The translations under genes and the position numbers were made by a program. A stretch of DNA of 40,667 nucleotides from contig CAJOCN010000007.1 of NCBI GenBank assembly GCA_905233255.1, positions 1-40,667 on the forward strand, read 5' to 3'. This DNA is from Paludibacteraceae bacterium. GTDB lineage: Bacteria > Bacteroidota > Bacteroidia > Bacteroidales > Paludibacteraceae. Below are positions 17,604 through 28,151 of this stretch, in pieces; within the stretch, counting starts at the first letter, position 1; every line of letters begins with the position of its first letter. Under the pieces are notes generated by a model. That model had not been told where the DNA came from, searched no databases, and saw nothing but the letters and a program-made list of their open reading frames with translations.

Positions 17604-18791
17604 ATGAAGATTGGAACGCCACTTACTCAAGTCGCTACGCGCGCACTGCTACTCGGTAGCGGAGAATTAGGAAAAGAAGTCACGATGGAACTTCAGCGTT
17701 ACGGTGTAGAGGTCATTGCCTGTGACCGTTATGCCCATGCTCCGGCGATGCAGGTAGCTCACCGGTCGCATGTGTTCAACATGCTGGACGGCAACCGTCT
17801 GCGTGAGATCATCGAGGCGGAGAAACCTTCGCTTATCATTCCGGAGGTAGAGGCTATCGCCACTCCGACCCTGGTTGAACTGGAGAAAGAGGGGTATCAT
17901 GTTATCCCGACCGCCAAGGCTGCTTTCCTGACGATGAACCGCGAGGCCATCCGCCGCATGGCATCGGAGGAGTTGCATTTGCCGACCGCGCCGTACAAGT
18001 TCGCGGACAACCACGACGAGTTCATCGCGGCGGTCAAGGAGATCGGTATTCCGTGTGTGGTCAAACCGATCATGTCGTCTTCGGGTCATGGTCAATCGAC
18101 CGTTCATACGGAGGCAGAGATAGAGCGCGCTTGGGCGGTATCGCAAGAAGGCGGTCGCGCCGGAGCGGGCAGAGTGATTGTGGAAGGGTTCATTCATTTC
18201 GACTACGAGATCACGCTGCTGACCGTTCGTCACGCAGGAGGGACCACTTTCTTGAAGCCGATCGGTCATCACCAGGTAGAAGGCGATTACCGCGAGTCGT
18301 GGCAGCCGCAGGCAATGAGCGAGGACGCGTTAAAGCAAGCACAACACATCGCCAAGATGGTTACCGACGCGTTAGGCGGTTACGGAATCTTCGGCGTGGA
18401 GATGTTCGTGCAGGGCGACAAAGTGATCTTCTCGGAAGTCAGTCCCCGTCCGCATGACACAGGCATGGTGACGATGATCAGCCAGGACCTGAGTGAGTTC
18501 GCGCTCCATGCCCGTGCGGTATTGGGATTGCCGATCCCGGAGGTACGTTTCTTCCAACCCTCCGCGAGCAAGGCTATCGTCATTGAGGGCGAAGGCAAAG
18601 AGGTAGAGTTCGAGGGATTAGAGAAAGCTTTAGCTATTCCGGGCGTACAGATGCGTCTGTTCGGCAAACCGGAGGTGCACGGACATCGTCGTTACGGCGT
18701 GCTGTTGGCTACCGATGAGACGGTTGAGAAAGCTCTGGCGAAAGTAGAAGAGGCGTATAAATGTATTTCGTATAAGGTAAAACAAGCATGA
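17604..18791 (+). CDS. purT: Formate-dependent GAR transformylase
   Basis: Makes FGAR from GAR, formate and ATP, replacing the folate-dependent PurN, which is not in the window. It is an ATP-grasp enzyme of 395 residues: [12 protein letters not shown] in the N-terminal domain, [12 protein letters not shown] as the ATP loop, [16 protein letters not shown], and [15 protein letters not shown] for metal and substrate. The need for free formate ties it to the formate-channel-like gene at 29320. Its start follows an 11-bp repeat array. The stop overlaps purB in ATGA. Confidence 0.96.
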   Translation: MKIGTPLTQVATRALLLGSGELGKEVTMELQRYGVEVIACDRYAHAPAMQVAHRSHVFNMLDGNRLREIIEAEKPSLIIPEVEAIATPTLVELEKEGYHVIPTAKAAFLTMNREAIRRMASEELHLPTAPYKFADNHDEFIAAVKEIGIPCVVKPIMSSSGHGQSTVHTEAEIERAWAVSQEGGRAGAGRVIVEGFIHFDYEITLLTVRHAGGTTFLKPIGHHQVEGDYRESWQPQAMSEDALKQAQHIAKMVTDALGGYGIFGVEMFVQGDKVIFSEVSPRPHDTGMVTMISQDLSEFALHARAVLGLPIPEVRFFQPSASKAIVIEGEGKEVEFEGLEKALAIPGVQMRLFGKPEVHGHRRYGVLLATDETVEKALAKVEEAYKCISYKVKQA

Positions 18792-20080
18792 TAGATCGTT
18801 ATTCCCGCGCAGCCATGCGCAACATATGGACCGAGCAGAACAAGTTCCAAGCCTATCTGGAGGTAGAGATTCTGGCTGCTGAGGCTTGGTCGGAGTTAGG
18901 GGTAGTGCCCAAAGAAGATGTAGCCAAGCTGCGTGCCAAGGCATCGTTTGACGTGGACCGCATTCATGAGATTGAGGAGATCACACGGCATGACGTAGTG
19001 GCTTTCACCCGCACGGTGAGCGAGTCGTTAGGCGAAGAGCGTAAGTGGGTCCACTACGGTCTGACCTCCACGGATGTGGTAGATACCGCCAACGGCTATC
19101 TGCTCAAACAAGCCAATGCCATCCTCCGCGAGGATTTGAAACAGTTCCTGGCCGTGCTGCAGAAACGCGCTAATGAGTTCAAATATACGCCGGTAATCGG
19201 TCGCACGCACGGCATGCACGCCGACGTGACGTCCTTTGGTCTCAAATGGGCGTTGTGGTACTCCACGATGCAGCGTAACATCGAGCGGTTCGAGATGGCG
19301 GCGAAGGGAGTCGAGGCCGGTAAGTTATCCGGCGCGGTGGGCAACTACGCCAATATCCCGCCGTTCATCCAGCAGTACGTGTGCGAGCACTTGGGAATCG
19401 AGTCCGCGAAGATCGCCACGCAGGTGTTGGGTCGTGACCGCCACGCTTTCTATCTGTCGTCGCTGGCGGTGATAGCCGGTTCGTTGGAACAGATTGCTTT
19501 AGAGATCCGCAACCTGCAGCGACAGGAGGTGCGCGAAGTGGAAGAGGCTTTCCGCAAGGGACAGAAGGGCTCCTCCGCCATGCCGCACAAACGCAATCCG
19601 ATCTCGTCGGAGAACATTTGCGGCTGTGCGAGGGTGATGCGCGGATATATGTGTACGGCGTCGGAGAACATCGCTCTCTGGCACGAGCGTGACATCTCTC
19701 ACTCCTCTACGGAGCGAATCGTACTGCCGGACGCCACGATGCTGTTGGACTACATGTTGGCACGGCTGATGGGTATATTGGACAATTTGGTAGTTTATCC
19801 CGAGAACATGCTGCACAATATAGGTCTGACGCACGGCGCTATCTTCGCGCAGCGTGTGATGAACGCGCTGATTGAGAAAGGACTCGTTCGCGAGCAAGCT
19901 TATGATCTGGTACAGCCGGTAGCGATGCGCACGCTGATGGAAGGCGGACAGATGCAAGAGCTGCTGAAGAGTACTCCCGAGGTGATGAAATACCTGTCGG
20001 AGGATGAGATCGACGGCTGTTTCACGCTGGAATACTATATGAAAAACGTAGATTATATTTTTAACCAATTAGGAATATGA
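18788..20080 (+). CDS. purB: Adenylosuccinate lyase
   Basis: Acts twice: it removes fumarate from SAICAR to give AICAR, and from adenylosuccinate to give AMP. The fumarase/aspartase superfamily signature [12 protein letters not shown] is present (about residues 262-273). Other features are [26 protein letters not shown] with the catalytic histidine, and [14 protein letters not shown]. The 430-residue length is normal. ATGA overlaps link it to purT before and purA after, so purB and purA, consecutive in AMP synthesis but in reverse reaction order, are likely translated together. Confidence 0.96.
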   Translation: MIDRYSRAAMRNIWTEQNKFQAYLEVEILAAEAWSELGVVPKEDVAKLRAKASFDVDRIHEIEEITRHDVVAFTRTVSESLGEERKWVHYGLTSTDVVDTANGYLLKQANAILREDLKQFLAVLQKRANEFKYTPVIGRTHGMHADVTSFGLKWALWYSTMQRNIERFEMAAKGVEAGKLSGAVGNYANIPPFIQQYVCEHLGIESAKIATQVLGRDRHAFYLSSLAVIAGSLEQIALEIRNLQRQEVREVEEAFRKGQKGSSAMPHKRNPISSENICGCARVMRGYMCTASENIALWHERDISHSSTERIVLPDATMLLDYMLARLMGILDNLVVYPENMLHNIGLTHGAIFAQRVMNALIEKGLVREQAYDLVQPVAMRTLMEGGQMQELLKSTPEVMKYLSEDEIDGCFTLEYYMKNVDYIFNQLGI

Positions 20081-21372
20081 AAAAGGCAGATATCCTGTTA
20101 GGACTCCAATGGGGCGATGAGGGCAAAGGCAAAATGGTAGATGTGCTCACGCCGAAGTACGATATAGTAGCCCGTTTTCAGGGCGGCCCGAACGCCGGCC
20201 ACACGCTGGAGTTCGAAGGTCAGAAATACGTGCTGCGCAGTATTCCGTCCGGTATCTTCCAAGGCGGCAAGATCAACCTGATCGGTAACGGCGTAGTGCT
20301 GGACCCGATCCTGTTCCGCAAAGAGGCGGAGGAACTGGCTACCTCCGGTCACAAGCTGCAGGAGAGGCTGTATATATCGAAGAAAGCGCACCTCATTCTG
20401 CCGACCCACCGACTGTTGGACCAAGCCAACGAGGCCGCCAAAGGCAAAGCCAAGATCGGTACGACGGGCAAAGGAATAGGTCCGACTTACACGGACAAGA
20501 TCAGCCGTAACGGTCTGCGCGTGGGTGATATTCTCGACGGTTTTGCAGAGAAATACGCGCAAGCCCGCAACCGGCATATCGACATGATCAATATGCTGAA
20601 CGCTTCTGCGGTAGCCAACGGCGGAGCGCCTGTTTCGATGGACGGATTGGAGGAACTGGAGAAAGAGTGGAAGGAGAGTATCGAGTACCTGCGTCAGTTC
20701 CGGTTCGTGGACAGCGAGCACTTTGTGAACAAGGCTCTGGCGGCAGACAAGACGATACTCTGCGAGGGTGCACAGGGATCGCTGTTAGATGTCGATTTCG
20801 GGTCCTATCCGTTCGTGACCTCGAGCAACACGGTTTGCGCCGGTGCTTGCACGGGTTTGGGATTGGCACCGAGCCGGATAGGAGAGGTGTATGGTATCTT
20901 CAAGGCTTATTGTACGCGTGTCGGAGCGGGTCCGTTCCCGACCGAGTTGTTCGACGAGACGGGCAAACAGATCCGCGCTATCGGTCATGAGTACGGCGCC
21001 GTCACAGGTCGTGAGCGCCGCTGCGGATGGATCGACCTCGTGGCATTGCGGTACACGATCATGCTGAACGGCGTGACCCAGTTGCTGATGATGAAATCCG
21101 ATGTACTGGACACATTCCCGGTTATCAAGGCATGTACGGCTTACCGCGTGAACGGCGAGGTGACGCGTGACTTCCCGTTCTCGATAGACAAGAACGTGGA
21201 GCCCGTATATGAAGAGTTCCCCGGCTGGCAGACGGACCTGACTCATTGCACGAAGCAAGAGGAACTGCCGGCAGCGTTTATCCATTATGTGAATTTCCTG
21301 GAGCGCGAGTTAGGCACTCCGATCAAGATTATTTCTGTTGGACCCGATCGTGAGGCAACAATATGGAGATGA
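20077..21372 (+). CDS. purA: Adenylosuccinate synthetase
   Basis: Condenses IMP with aspartate using GTP, the first step from IMP to AMP. The conserved [15 protein letters not shown] loop holds the catalytic Asp and Lys. [43 protein letters not shown] and [16 protein letters not shown] are all present. Length is 431 residues. Both ends overlap neighbours: the start lies in the purB stop, and the end overlaps carA. It uses aspartate, as do PyrB and PurC, which fits the aminotransferase at the cluster end. Confidence 0.96.
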   Translation: MKKADILLGLQWGDEGKGKMVDVLTPKYDIVARFQGGPNAGHTLEFEGQKYVLRSIPSGIFQGGKINLIGNGVVLDPILFRKEAEELATSGHKLQERLYISKKAHLILPTHRLLDQANEAAKGKAKIGTTGKGIGPTYTDKISRNGLRVGDILDGFAEKYAQARNRHIDMINMLNASAVANGGAPVSMDGLEELEKEWKESIEYLRQFRFVDSEHFVNKALAADKTILCEGAQGSLLDVDFGSYPFVTSSNTVCAGACTGLGLAPSRIGEVYGIFKAYCTRVGAGPFPTELFDETGKQIRAIGHEYGAVTGRERRCGWIDLVALRYTIMLNGVTQLLMMKSDVLDTFPVIKACTAYRVNGEVTRDFPFSIDKNVEPVYEEFPGWQTDLTHCTKQEELPAAFIHYVNFLERELGTPIKIISVGPDREATIWR

Positions 21373-22445
21373 GAAAAAAAGCAATATTACGGCTCAGCGA
21401 CGGAACAACCTTTGAGGGGTACAGTTTCGGAGCTGATGTCCCGGTAAGCGGCGAAGTGGTGTTCAACACCGCAATGATGGGCTATCCGGAGTCGCTGACC
21501 GATCCCAGTTATGCGGGTCAGTTGATGACCCTCACTTTTCCGTTAGTGGGTAACTACGGCGTGCCGGAGTTTTCGTTCCGTCCGGACGGTCTGGCGACTT
21601 TCATGGAGTCCGACCGCATCTACGCCAAGGCCATTATTTGCAGCGAATACAGCGGCGAGTTCAGCCACTGGAACGGCAAAGAGACCCTCGGTGCGTGGCT
21701 CCAACGCGAGCAGATTCCCGGTATCACAGGCATTGACACACGCGCGCTAACCATGTTATTACGCGAGCATGGTGTGATGATGGGGTCGATAGAGATTGAG
21801 GGCTGCGAGCCGGCTCCCGAGGCGCAATACGAGGATGTGAACTTTGTGGCAGAAGTATCCTGCAAAGAGGTGATCCGGTATAACGAGGGCAAGGGAAAGA
21901 AAGTCATTCTGGTGGATTGCGGCGTGAAGCACAATATCATCCGCTGTTTGATTGCCCGCGATGTAGAGGTGATCCGTGTGCCGTGGGATTATGATTTCAA
22001 TACGATAGAGGCAGACGGGTTGTTCCTGTCCAACGGTCCCGGAAACCCGGATACCTGCGGCGTGCTGGTAGAACATATCAAGACCTATATGCAGTCGTAC
22101 AAACCGATAGCGGGTATCTGTATGGGCAACCAGTTGTTGGGCAAAGCTGCGGGTGCTACCATCTATAAGCTGCCTTACGGTCACCGCTCGCATAACCAGC
22201 CGGTACGGATGGTGGGGACGGACAGGTGCTTCATCACCTCGCAGAACCACGGGTATGCAGTGGATGCCAATACGCTTCCGAAAGAGTGGGAGCCTCTGTT
22301 CGTGAACATGAACGACGGTTCCAATGAAGGTATCCGTCATAAGTCGGAGCCCTGGTTCTCCGCGCAGTTCCACCCGGAGGCATGTTCCGGTCCGGTGGAT
22401 ACGGAGTTCCTGTTCGATGAATTTGTAAAGCTTCTCAACCAGTAA
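21363..22445 (+). CDS. carA: Carbamoyl-phosphate synthase small subunit
   Basis: Hydrolyses glutamine and feeds ammonia to CarB for carbamoyl phosphate. The N-terminal CPSase domain has FNTAMMGYPESLTDPSY and GITGIDTRALTMLLRE. The C-terminal class I amidotransferase has GICMGNQLLG with nucleophile Cys253, and FHPEACSGP. Two starts are possible: ATG 21363, or ATG 21369, which would give the ATGA overlap with purA seen elsewhere here. The difference is two residues. At 360 residues it is of family length. It is 10 nt before carB. Confidence 0.95.
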   Translation: MEMRKKAILRLSDGTTFEGYSFGADVPVSGEVVFNTAMMGYPESLTDPSYAGQLMTLTFPLVGNYGVPEFSFRPDGLATFMESDRIYAKAIICSEYSGEFSHWNGKETLGAWLQREQIPGITGIDTRALTMLLREHGVMMGSIEIEGCEPAPEAQYEDVNFVAEVSCKEVIRYNEGKGKKVILVDCGVKHNIIRCLIARDVEVIRVPWDYDFNTIEADGLFLSNGPGNPDTCGVLVEHIKTYMQSYKPIAGICMGNQLLGKAAGATIYKLPYGHRSHNQPVRMVGTDRCFITSQNHGYAVDANTLPKEWEPLFVNMNDGSNEGIRHKSEPWFSAQFHPEACSGPVDTEFLFDEFVKLLNQ

Positions 22446-22455
22446 ATGGATCGAT

Positions 22456-25400
22456 ATGAAATTAGAGAATATTCATAAAGTATTGGTACTCGGTTCCGGT
22501 GCACTGAAGATCGGTGAGGCCGGCGAGTTCGATTATTCGGGTTCACAAGCCCTCAAAGCCCTGCGCGAGGAGGGAGTAGAGACCGTATTGATCAATCCGA
22601 ATATTGCTACGGTACAGACCTCCGAAGGAGTGGCGGATCATATCTATTTCCTGCCGGTCACTCCGTATTTCGTGGAGCGGCTGATTGAGAAAGAGCGTCC
22701 CGACGGCATTCTGCTTTCTTTCGGCGGTCAGACCGCACTGAACTGCGGCGTGGCGTTGTACCGGTCGGGCGTGCTGGAGAAATACAACGTGCAGGTACTC
22801 GGAACACCGGTGGAGACGATCATCAACACCGAGGATAGAGAGTTGTTCGTCCGCCAGTTGGATCAGATAGATGTCAAGACCATCAAATCCGAGGCGTGCG
22901 AGACGATAGAAGATGCGCGCCGTGCCGCAAAAGAATTAGGTTACCCGGTGATCATCCGTGCTGCGTATGCCTTAGGCGGTTTAGGCTCCGGTTTCTGCGA
23001 CAATGAAGAGGAACTCAACCTCTTGGCTGAGAAGGCTTTCTCGTTCTCGCCGCAAGTGCTGGTGGAGAAATCACTGAAGGGATGGAAAGAGATTGAGTAC
23101 GAGGTAGTGCGCGACCGTTATGACAACTGTATCACGGTCTGCAACATGGAGAACTTTGACCCGCTGGGAATCCATACCGGCGAGTCGATTGTGATTGCTC
23201 CTTCGCAGACGCTGACCAACTCGGAATACCATAAACTGCGTGCGTTAGCCATCCGTATCATCCGTCATTTGGGGATTGTCGGCGAGTGCAACGTGCAGTA
23301 CGCTTTTGATCCCGAGTCGGAGGACTACCGCGTGATAGAGGTGAACGCGCGTCTGAGCCGTTCGTCGGCATTGGCGTCCAAGGCTACGGGCTATCCGCTG
23401 GCTTTTGTGGCAGCCAAGTTAGGATTGGGGTATGGTCTGTTCGAGTTATCCAACTCGGTTACCAAATCGACCTCGGCGTTCTTCGAGCCGGCGCTGGACT
23501 ACGTGGTATGCAAGATCCCGCGCTGGGATTTGGGCAAGTTCCGCGGCGTCAACCGTGAGTTAGGCAGTTCGATGAAATCCGTGGGCGAGGTGATGGCTAT
23601 CGGTCGCACCTTCGAGGATGCCATCCAGAAAGGTCTGCGTATGATCGGGCAGGGTATGCACGGATTCACGGAGAACAAAGACCTGCGCGTGGATGATCTG
23701 GATGCCGCTCTCAAGGCACCGACGGACAAGCGTATCTTCGCTATCGCGCAAGCGATGTACGAAGGCTACAGCGTGGAGCGGATTCATGAGCTGACGAAGA
23801 TCGACAACTGGTTCCTGCAGAGGCTGAAACATATTATCGAATTAGATACCGAGCTCAAGAGTTTAGGCGGTTTGGAGCACCTGCAGCATGATCTGCTGCT
23901 GCGCGCCAAACAATTAGGATTCTCGGATTTCCAGATCGCCCGTGCAGTGGGGTTGGGCAAAGAGATGAGCATGGACCAGGCGGTCCTGAAGATGCGCGAG
24001 TACCGCAAAAAGATGGGTATATTGCCGGTGGTGAAGCAGATAGACACGCTTGCCGGAGAGTTCCCCGCGCAGACCAATTATCTGTATCTGACCTATAGTG
24101 GAACCAAGAACGATGTACATTACACGGGCGACCACAAGTCGATTATTGTGTTAGGGTCCGGGGCATACCGAATCGGTTCGTCGGTTGAGTTCGACTGGTG
24201 TGGTGTGCAGGCTCTCAATACCATCCGGAGCAACGGTTTCCGGTCGGTCATGATCAATTACAACCCGGAGACCGTTTCCACGGACTACGATGTATGCGAC
24301 AGGCTCTATTTCGATGAGTTGACGTTCGAGCGCGTAATGGATATTATCGAGCTGGAGAATCCGCATGGCGTGATTGTCTCCACGGGAGGCCAGATACCCA
24401 ATAACCTGGCTATGAAACTCGATGCACAGCAAGTGCCTATTCTGGGTACTTCCGCCAAGTCGATTGACAATGCGGAGGATCGGGACAAGTTCTCCGCCAT
24501 GCTGGACCGCATCGGCGTGGACCAGCCGGAATGGAGTGCGCTGAGTTCGATGGACGACGTAGAGAAATTCGTGAACCGGGTGGGGTATCCTGTGCTGGTG
24601 CGTCCGTCGTATGTGCTGTCCGGCGCAGCGATGAATGTCTGCTCCAACGAGGAGCAGTTGCATAAGTTCCTGCAGCTGGCCGCCAAGGTGTCCAAGGAAC
24701 ACCCGGTGGTGATCTCCAAGTTCATGACCAATACCAAGGAGGTGGAGATGGATGCCGTGGCGCGCGACGGCGAGATCATCGCGTATGCTATTTCCGAGCA
24801 CGTGGAGTTCGCCGGAGTCCATTCAGGGGATGCCACGATCATGTTCCCAGCGCAGAAACTGTACGTAGAGACGGTGCGCCGAATCAAGCGTATCTCCGGT
24901 CAAATCGCGCGGGAGCTGAATATCTCCGGTCCGTTCAATATCCAGTATCTCGCGAGAGAGAATGAGATCAAGGTGATTGAGTGCAACCTGCGTGCTTCCC
25001 GTTCGTTCCCGTTCGTGAGCAAAGTATTGAAAATCAACCTGATAGATATTGCCACACGTATCATGCTGGGCTTGCCGATAGAGAAACCCCATAAGTCGCT
25101 CTTTGACTTTGACTACGTGGGTGTGAAGGCCTCGCAGTTCTCGTTCAACCGGCTCCAGAACGCCGATCCGGTATTGGGTGTCGATATGGCTTCCACCGGC
25201 GAGGTGGGCTGCTTAGGCGAGGATGCCAGCTGCGCGTTGCTCAAAGCGATGCTGTCCGTGGGAATGCGTATCCCGAAGAAGAATATCCTCTTCGCCATCG
25301 GCGGTCCGAAGCAGCGTGCGCACCTCTTGGACGTGATCAAACGTCTGGTACAACGCGGGTACACCATCTACGCAACCGGCGGAACGAGCGAGTACCTCAA

Positions 25401-25701
25401 CGGGCTGGGCGTACCGAACATACGCGTGTACAAGAAGGAGCACGTGGACGAGTACGGGCAACTCAAACAACCGATCGTATCGGATCTGATGCATAAGAAA
25501 GAGATAGAACTGTTTGTGGGTATTCCGGTAGATACGCTGGCGGATTCGGTGCATGACAGTTATTACAAGATGCGCCGTACGGCAGTGGATCTGAATATCC
25601 CCCTGATCACGAATGCCCGATTGGCAGAGGCATTCATCAATGCCTTCCTTGATGTGCCGCTGGATTCGCTGGCGATCAAGGAATGGAACGAGTATAAATG
25701 A
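22456..25701 (+). CDS. carB: Carbamoyl-phosphate synthase large subunit
   Basis: Makes carbamoyl phosphate from bicarbonate, ammonia and two ATP. The two homologous ATP-grasp halves are clear: LVLGSGALKIGEAGEFDYSG begins the first and VLGSGAYRIGSSVEFDWCG the second. Others are IIRAAYALGGLGSGF, VEVNARLSRSSALASKATGYP in the first half, and VIECNLRASRSFPFVSKV in the second. The C-terminal MGS-like allosteric domain starts near residue 940 (LFAIGGPKQRAHL, IYATGGTSEYL). All 1081 residues fit a full-length enzyme. In other bacteria this domain binds UMP, IMP or ornithine, so it may be the remaining feedback point in a pathway whose PyrB has lost PyrI-type control (inference). Confidence 0.96.
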   Translation: MKLENIHKVLVLGSGALKIGEAGEFDYSGSQALKALREEGVETVLINPNIATVQTSEGVADHIYFLPVTPYFVERLIEKERPDGILLSFGGQTALNCGVALYRSGVLEKYNVQVLGTPVETIINTEDRELFVRQLDQIDVKTIKSEACETIEDARRAAKELGYPVIIRAAYALGGLGSGFCDNEEELNLLAEKAFSFSPQVLVEKSLKGWKEIEYEVVRDRYDNCITVCNMENFDPLGIHTGESIVIAPSQTLTNSEYHKLRALAIRIIRHLGIVGECNVQYAFDPESEDYRVIEVNARLSRSSALASKATGYPLAFVAAKLGLGYGLFELSNSVTKSTSAFFEPALDYVVCKIPRWDLGKFRGVNRELGSSMKSVGEVMAIGRTFEDAIQKGLRMIGQGMHGFTENKDLRVDDLDAALKAPTDKRIFAIAQAMYEGYSVERIHELTKIDNWFLQRLKHIIELDTELKSLGGLEHLQHDLLLRAKQLGFSDFQIARAVGLGKEMSMDQAVLKMREYRKKMGILPVVKQIDTLAGEFPAQTNYLYLTYSGTKNDVHYTGDHKSIIVLGSGAYRIGSSVEFDWCGVQALNTIRSNGFRSVMINYNPETVSTDYDVCDRLYFDELTFERVMDIIELENPHGVIVSTGGQIPNNLAMKLDAQQVPILGTSAKSIDNAEDRDKFSAMLDRIGVDQPEWSALSSMDDVEKFVNRVGYPVLVRPSYVLSGAAMNVCSNEEQLHKFLQLAAKVSKEHPVVISKFMTNTKEVEMDAVARDGEIIAYAISEHVEFAGVHSGDATIMFPAQKLYVETVRRIKRISGQIARELNISGPFNIQYLARENEIKVIECNLRASRSFPFVSKVLKINLIDIATRIMLGLPIEKPHKSLFDFDYVGVKASQFSFNRLQNADPVLGVDMASTGEVGCLGEDASCALLKAMLSVGMRIPKKNILFAIGGPKQRAHLLDVIKRLVQRGYTIYATGGTSEYLNGLGVPNIRVYKKEHVDEYGQLKQPIVSDLMHKKEIELFVGIPVDTLADSVHDSYYKMRRTAVDLNIPLITNARLAEAFINAFLDVPLDSLAIKEWNEYK

Positions 25702-25722
25702 TACTAAACAAACTCAAATAGT

Positions 25723-26667
25723 ATGAACGCTTTAACATCAACCAACTTTTCTTTTCCCGGTCAAACGAGTGTCTATCACGGCAAAGTACGTGACGTCTAT
25801 TTCATTGGCGACGATTTGCTTTGCATGGTAGCAACCGACCGTATTTCAGCTTTTGATGTCATTCTGCCGGAGGGTATTCCTTACAAAGGACAGATCCTCA
25901 ACCAGATTGCAGCCAAGTTTCTGAACGCCACGCGTGATATCGTGCCTAACTGGCTGTTGGCGACTCCCGATCCGATGGTGTCGGTTGGCTATCGCTGCGA
26001 GGGGTATCCGGTGGAGATGATTGTGCGCGGGTATTTGTGCGGCTCCGCATGGCGTGCCTACAAAGCCGGTGTGCGTGAGATATGCGGTGTGAAACTGCCG
26101 GACGGTATGCGCGAGAACGAGAAGTTCCCCACGCCGATCATTACGCCGACCACCAAGGCCGAGATCGGTACCCACGACGAAGATATCTCCCGTGAAGAGA
26201 TCCTCTCCCGCGGATTAGTACCGGAGAAAGAGTATCTGCAGATGGAGCAATACGCCTTGGCGCTTTTTGCCCGCGGACAGGAGATCGCGCAGAAGCACGG
26301 ACTGATTCTGGTGGACACCAAATATGAGTTTGGCAGCTATAAAGGTCAAGTGATGCTTATGGACGAGGTGCACACGCCGGACTCCAGCCGTTATTTCTAC
26401 GCAGAGGGTTACGAGGAGCGTTTTGCTGCCGGTGAGCCGCAACGCCAACTGTCCAAAGAGTTCGTGCGCGAATGGCTGATGAGTAACGGTTTCCAAGGCA
26501 AGGCCGGACAGCAGGTGCCCGAAATGACACCGGCTATCGTGAAAGATATTACGGATCGATATGTTGAGTTGTATGAAGGTATCACCGGCGATGCGTTTGT
26601 CCGTGAGGAGACGGATGATTTGGCGGCGCGGATAGAGAAGAACATCCGTTCATATTTGAGAAAATAG
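25723..26667 (+). CDS. purC: SAICAR synthetase
   Basis: Couples CAIR and aspartate with ATP to give SAICAR. The 314-residue form is the longer type also seen in eukaryotes and other Bacteroidota, with inserts relative to the 240-residue E. coli enzyme. Motifs are [23 protein letters not shown], here split as GKVRDVY and [10 protein letters not shown], then [14 protein letters not shown], and [10 protein letters not shown] with [13 protein letters not shown]. It lies 21 nt behind carB and 25 nt before the PurF-like gene. Confidence 0.95.
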   Translation: MNALTSTNFSFPGQTSVYHGKVRDVYFIGDDLLCMVATDRISAFDVILPEGIPYKGQILNQIAAKFLNATRDIVPNWLLATPDPMVSVGYRCEGYPVEMIVRGYLCGSAWRAYKAGVREICGVKLPDGMRENEKFPTPIITPTTKAEIGTHDEDISREEILSRGLVPEKEYLQMEQYALALFARGQEIAQKHGLILVDTKYEFGSYKGQVMLMDEVHTPDSSRYFYAEGYEERFAAGEPQRQLSKEFVREWLMSNGFQGKAGQQVPEMTPAIVKDITDRYVELYEGITGDAFVREETDDLAARIEKNIRSYLRK

Positions 26668-26692
26668 GTATAAAAGGTAAGTCTGTTAAATT

Positions 26693-28123
26693 ATGGCTGG
26701 TTTTTTTGGATCCATTAGCACAGGGCCTTGTGTCACGGATGTCTTTTACGGTACCGACTACCTCTCGCATTTAGGCACGCGCCGGGGTGGTATGGCTACG
26801 TATGACGCCGCAACGGGACATTTCAAGCGTGTGATTCACTCTATCTCGCAGGCCTCGTTCCGCAGCAAGATGGAGGAGGAGTTGCCTAAATTCCTCGGAA
26901 ACGCGGGTATAGGTATCATCTCCGATACGGACGCCCAACCGCTGCTGTTCAATTCGCATCTGGGGCGTTTCGCCATCTCAACGGTTGGCAAGATTGCCAA
27001 TCTGGAGGAGTTGGCAGCAGAGGCGCTTGAAAACAACATGCACCTCTCGGAATTCTCGTCCGGCAAAGTGAATCCCACTGAGTTAGTGGGGCTGATGATT
27101 ATTCAGAATCCGTCGCTGGAAGAGGGTATCCGTTATGCGCAAGAGAAGATAAAAGGCTCCCTGTCCATCCTGCTCCTGACGGAGAACGGCATCGTCTGTG
27201 CCCGCGACTTATGGGGACGCACGCCGGTTATCATCGGTTCCAAGGAGGGTGCCTATTGCGCCGCCAGCGAACCCTCCGCGTTCTATAATTTAGGGTACTC
27301 CATCGTCCGGGATTTAGGTCCGGGCGAGGTGGTCCGTCTGCTTGCAGACCGAATAGAGCAGTTGGCGGAACCGTTACCGGATCATATGCAGATTTGTTCT
27401 TTCCTCTGGGTCTATTACGGTTTCCCGACCTCTGTTTTCGAGGGGCGCAATGTAGAGGACGTACGGAACTACATCGGTTTTGCGATGGGTAAGGAGGATG
27501 ACACGCAGGTCGATTGTTGTTGCGGTGTGCCGGATTCGGGAATCGGTATGGCGATCGGTTATTCCGAGGGACATAATGTGCCTTACCGCCGGGCTATCTC
27601 CAAATATACGCCCACGTGGTCACGCTCCTTCATGCCGGTAAACCAGAACATGCGAGCGCTGGTGGCTAAGATGAAACTGATTCAGAACAACGCCATCTTA
27701 CGCGACAGGCGGGTCTTACTCTGCGATGATTCGATCGTCCGCGGAACGCAGCTGAGAGACAACACCCGCTGCCTGCTTGATGGCGGCGCCAAGGAGATAC
27801 ACATGCGTGTAGCGTGCCCGCCGCTGATGCACGGTTGTCCGTTCATCAATTTCTCAGAGTCCAAGTCTGTAATGGAGTTGATTACCCGGCGGACGATTGC
27901 TGAGTTGGAGGGTGAAGAAGCAGCATTAAATGAGGAACGCGTGCGCGCGTACACGGTAACCGACTCGCCCGAGTACAAGCGGATGGTGGATTGTATAGCT
28001 GATAAATTCGGGCTGCACTCCCTGCGTTTTACCAAACTGGAGACCCTGATCCGTGCCATCGGTTTGCCCCGAAGTCAGGTTTGTACCCATTGCTTCGACG
28101 GCTCCTCGGCGCACACTATATAA
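26693..28123 (+). CDS. purF: PurF-like amidophosphoribosyltransferase without the N-terminal cysteine
   Basis: Related to glutamine PRPP amidotransferase, which makes phosphoribosylamine. The C-terminal phosphoribosyltransferase domain has the PRPP motif LLCDDSIVRGTQLRD (about 342-356). Cys235, Cys382, Cys464 and Cys467 match the [4Fe-4S] ligand pattern of Bacillus PurF. The N-terminal Ntn-hydrolase domain is altered: it begins MAGFFGSIS where active enzymes begin with a nucleophilic Cys (MCGI type), and the usual HRGQ segment reads GTRRGGMAT. A cysteine occurs only at residue 13. I recall similar Cys-less homologues in Bacteroides beside a longer, about 630-residue PurF with an internal cysteine. 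It could use free ammonia, pair with another glutaminase, or be regulatory. No other purF is in the window. Confidence 0.8.
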   Translation: MAGFFGSISTGPCVTDVFYGTDYLSHLGTRRGGMATYDAATGHFKRVIHSISQASFRSKMEEELPKFLGNAGIGIISDTDAQPLLFNSHLGRFAISTVGKIANLEELAAEALENNMHLSEFSSGKVNPTELVGLMIIQNPSLEEGIRYAQEKIKGSLSILLLTENGIVCARDLWGRTPVIIGSKEGAYCAASEPSAFYNLGYSIVRDLGPGEVVRLLADRIEQLAEPLPDHMQICSFLWVYYGFPTSVFEGRNVEDVRNYIGFAMGKEDDTQVDCCCGVPDSGIGMAIGYSEGHNVPYRRAISKYTPTWSRSFMPVNQNMRALVAKMKLIQNNAILRDRRVLLCDDSIVRGTQLRDNTRCLLDGGAKEIHMRVACPPLMHGCPFINFSESKSVMELITRRTIAELEGEEAALNEERVRAYTVTDSPEYKRMVDCIADKFGLHSLRFTKLETLIRAIGLPRSQVCTHCFDGSSAHTI

Positions 28124-28143
28124 TTGATAATTGATAATTGATA
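28122..28143 (+). repeat. Three TTGATAA units between purF-like gene and aminotransferase
   Basis: AATTGATAATTGATAATTGATA runs from the purF-like stop codon towards the aminotransferase start. It resembles the ATTGATAATTG stretch before pyrE. Confidence 0.6.
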
Positions 28144-28151
28144 TTTTTCCT

